Source of the DNA: Kitasatospora sp. CB01950
GTDB lineage: Bacteria; Actinomycetota; Actinomycetes; Streptomycetales; Streptomycetaceae
NCBI RefSeq assembly: GCF_001905465.1
Contig: NZ_LISX01000001.1
Coordinates: 765,974-829,973 of the forward strand
Length of the DNA stretch: 64,000 bases
Direction: 5' to 3'
Shown: positions 63,649 through 64,000 of the stretch, piece by piece
Position numbering within the stretch: position 1 is the stretch's first letter
Layout: each line of letters begins with the position of its first letter
Program-made: the position numbers and the translations under genes
Notes under the pieces: model-generated
The model's database searches: none
Seen by the model: the letters and a program-made list of their open reading frames with translations, nothing else
What the model was told of the DNA's origin: nothing

Positions 63649-64000
63649 ATGGGGAGTAGCGCGGTGGCACAAGGTGCCCCGGCGGTGTCCGGGGGGGCGC
63701 GCCAAGGGTCGTCCCGCCGGCGTGATGGCATCGGGGCGGTGCTGCTCGCCCGCACATTCTGGCTCTGGCCGGCGCTGCTCACCCTCGGGCTGGGCGTCCG
63801 CGGCAGCTGGCGGCCGGAACTGTGGCGCGACGAACTCGCCACCTGGAGCGCCGCCACCCGCAGCACCGGCGACCTGCTCGACCTGCTGAACCACGTCGAC
63901 GCGGTCTCCGGCATGTACTACCTGCTGATGCACTTCTGGGTGTCGGCGTTCGGCGACTCCCCGACCGTGTTCCGGCTGCCGTCGGCGCTGGCCATGGCCG
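63649..64000 (+). CDS. GT39-like membrane glycosyltransferase (3' truncated by window edge)
   Basis: An open frame from ATG 63649 (GAGG about eight bases upstream) runs off the window; 117 residues are visible. After a polar N-terminus come a first membrane helix (about 36-51) and a loop with ELWRDELATWSAATRS, whose Asp-Glu pair resembles the catalytic first-loop acidic motif of PMT/GT39-type mannosyltransferases. VDAVSGMYYLLMHFWVSAFGDSPTVFRLPSAL is also typical of these proteins. The product would glycosylate lipid or protein acceptors using polyprenyl-phosphate sugars. Family assignment rests on a partial sequence. Confidence 0.65.
   Translation, partial: MGSSAVAQGAPAVSGGARQGSSRRRDGIGAVLLARTFWLWPALLTLGLGVRGSWRPELWRDELATWSAATRSTGDLLDLLNHVDAVSGMYYLLMHFWVSAFGDSPTVFRLPSALAMA

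Overview
This 64 kb window comes from a very high-GC actinomycete, almost certainly a member of the Streptomycetaceae (Streptomyces or Kitasatospora-like). The evidence is the strong G/C bias at third codon positions, the frequent GTG starts, and the sporulation genes whiD and bldM followed by a ShbA-type sigma factor gene and guaB. A groES-groEL1 operon with CIRCE operators and a His-rich GroEL tail, and a four-gene tsaE-tsaB-rimI-tsaD neighbourhood, agree with this. No tRNA, rRNA, insertion sequence, prophage or CRISPR array was seen.

Layout. Positions 1-10.7 kb are the end of the ribosomal protein superoperon and its followers: secY (cut by the window edge), adk, map, mscL, infA, rpmJ, rpsM, rpsK, rpoA, rplQ, truA, an ABC-F ATPase, rplM and rpsI. 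From 10.7 to 22.9 kb come the amino-sugar genes glmM and glmS. They bracket an accessory block: a Pro/Gly/Tyr-rich membrane protein, two membrane-anchored GH26-like glycosidases, an acyltransferase-SGNH protein and a processive GT2 polysaccharide synthase. The block is followed by coaA, then glmS and acpS. From 23 to 33.7 kb lie nnr, alr, an alpha/beta hydrolase, the t6A genes tsaE/tsaB/rimI/tsaD, a putative iron-regulated 62-residue protein, an L,D-transpeptidase-like protein without the catalytic cysteine, a CE4 deacetylase lipoprotein and a THUMP-like methyltransferase.

From 34 to 43.5 kb are groES-groEL, a LysR regulator, whiD, bldM, the shbA-type sigma factor, guaB and a guaB3-type gene. 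bldM has a near-perfect sigma-BldN promoter. From 43.7 to 53.5 kb are two transmembrane Ser/Thr kinases flanking a transmembrane pseudokinase, then a succinate-semialdehyde dehydrogenase-like gene, a GMC oxidoreductase and a zinc-ribbon membrane protein. A 736-bp non-coding stretch (53429-54164) precedes guaA. From 55.9 to 60.9 kb are a DoxX-Rieske fusion and an envelope-stress module (small membrane protein, PspC/toast-rack protein, divergent PspC-domain histidine kinase and its response regulator). The end holds a second surface-glycan group: GT87, an acyltransferase and the start of a GT39-like gene.

The most interesting candidate for an undescribed system is the synthase-dependent exopolysaccharide locus between glmM and coaA/glmS. 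It has a polymerising GT2, two tethered GH26-like hydrolases, an O-acyltransferase and a Pro-rich anchored protein, and precursor-supply genes sit on both sides. The kinase-pseudokinase-kinase cluster, the iron-box small protein, the Cys-less L,D-transpeptidase fold and the DoxX-Rieske fusion deserve a second look. All functions are read from sequence motifs and remembered family features; no search was run.
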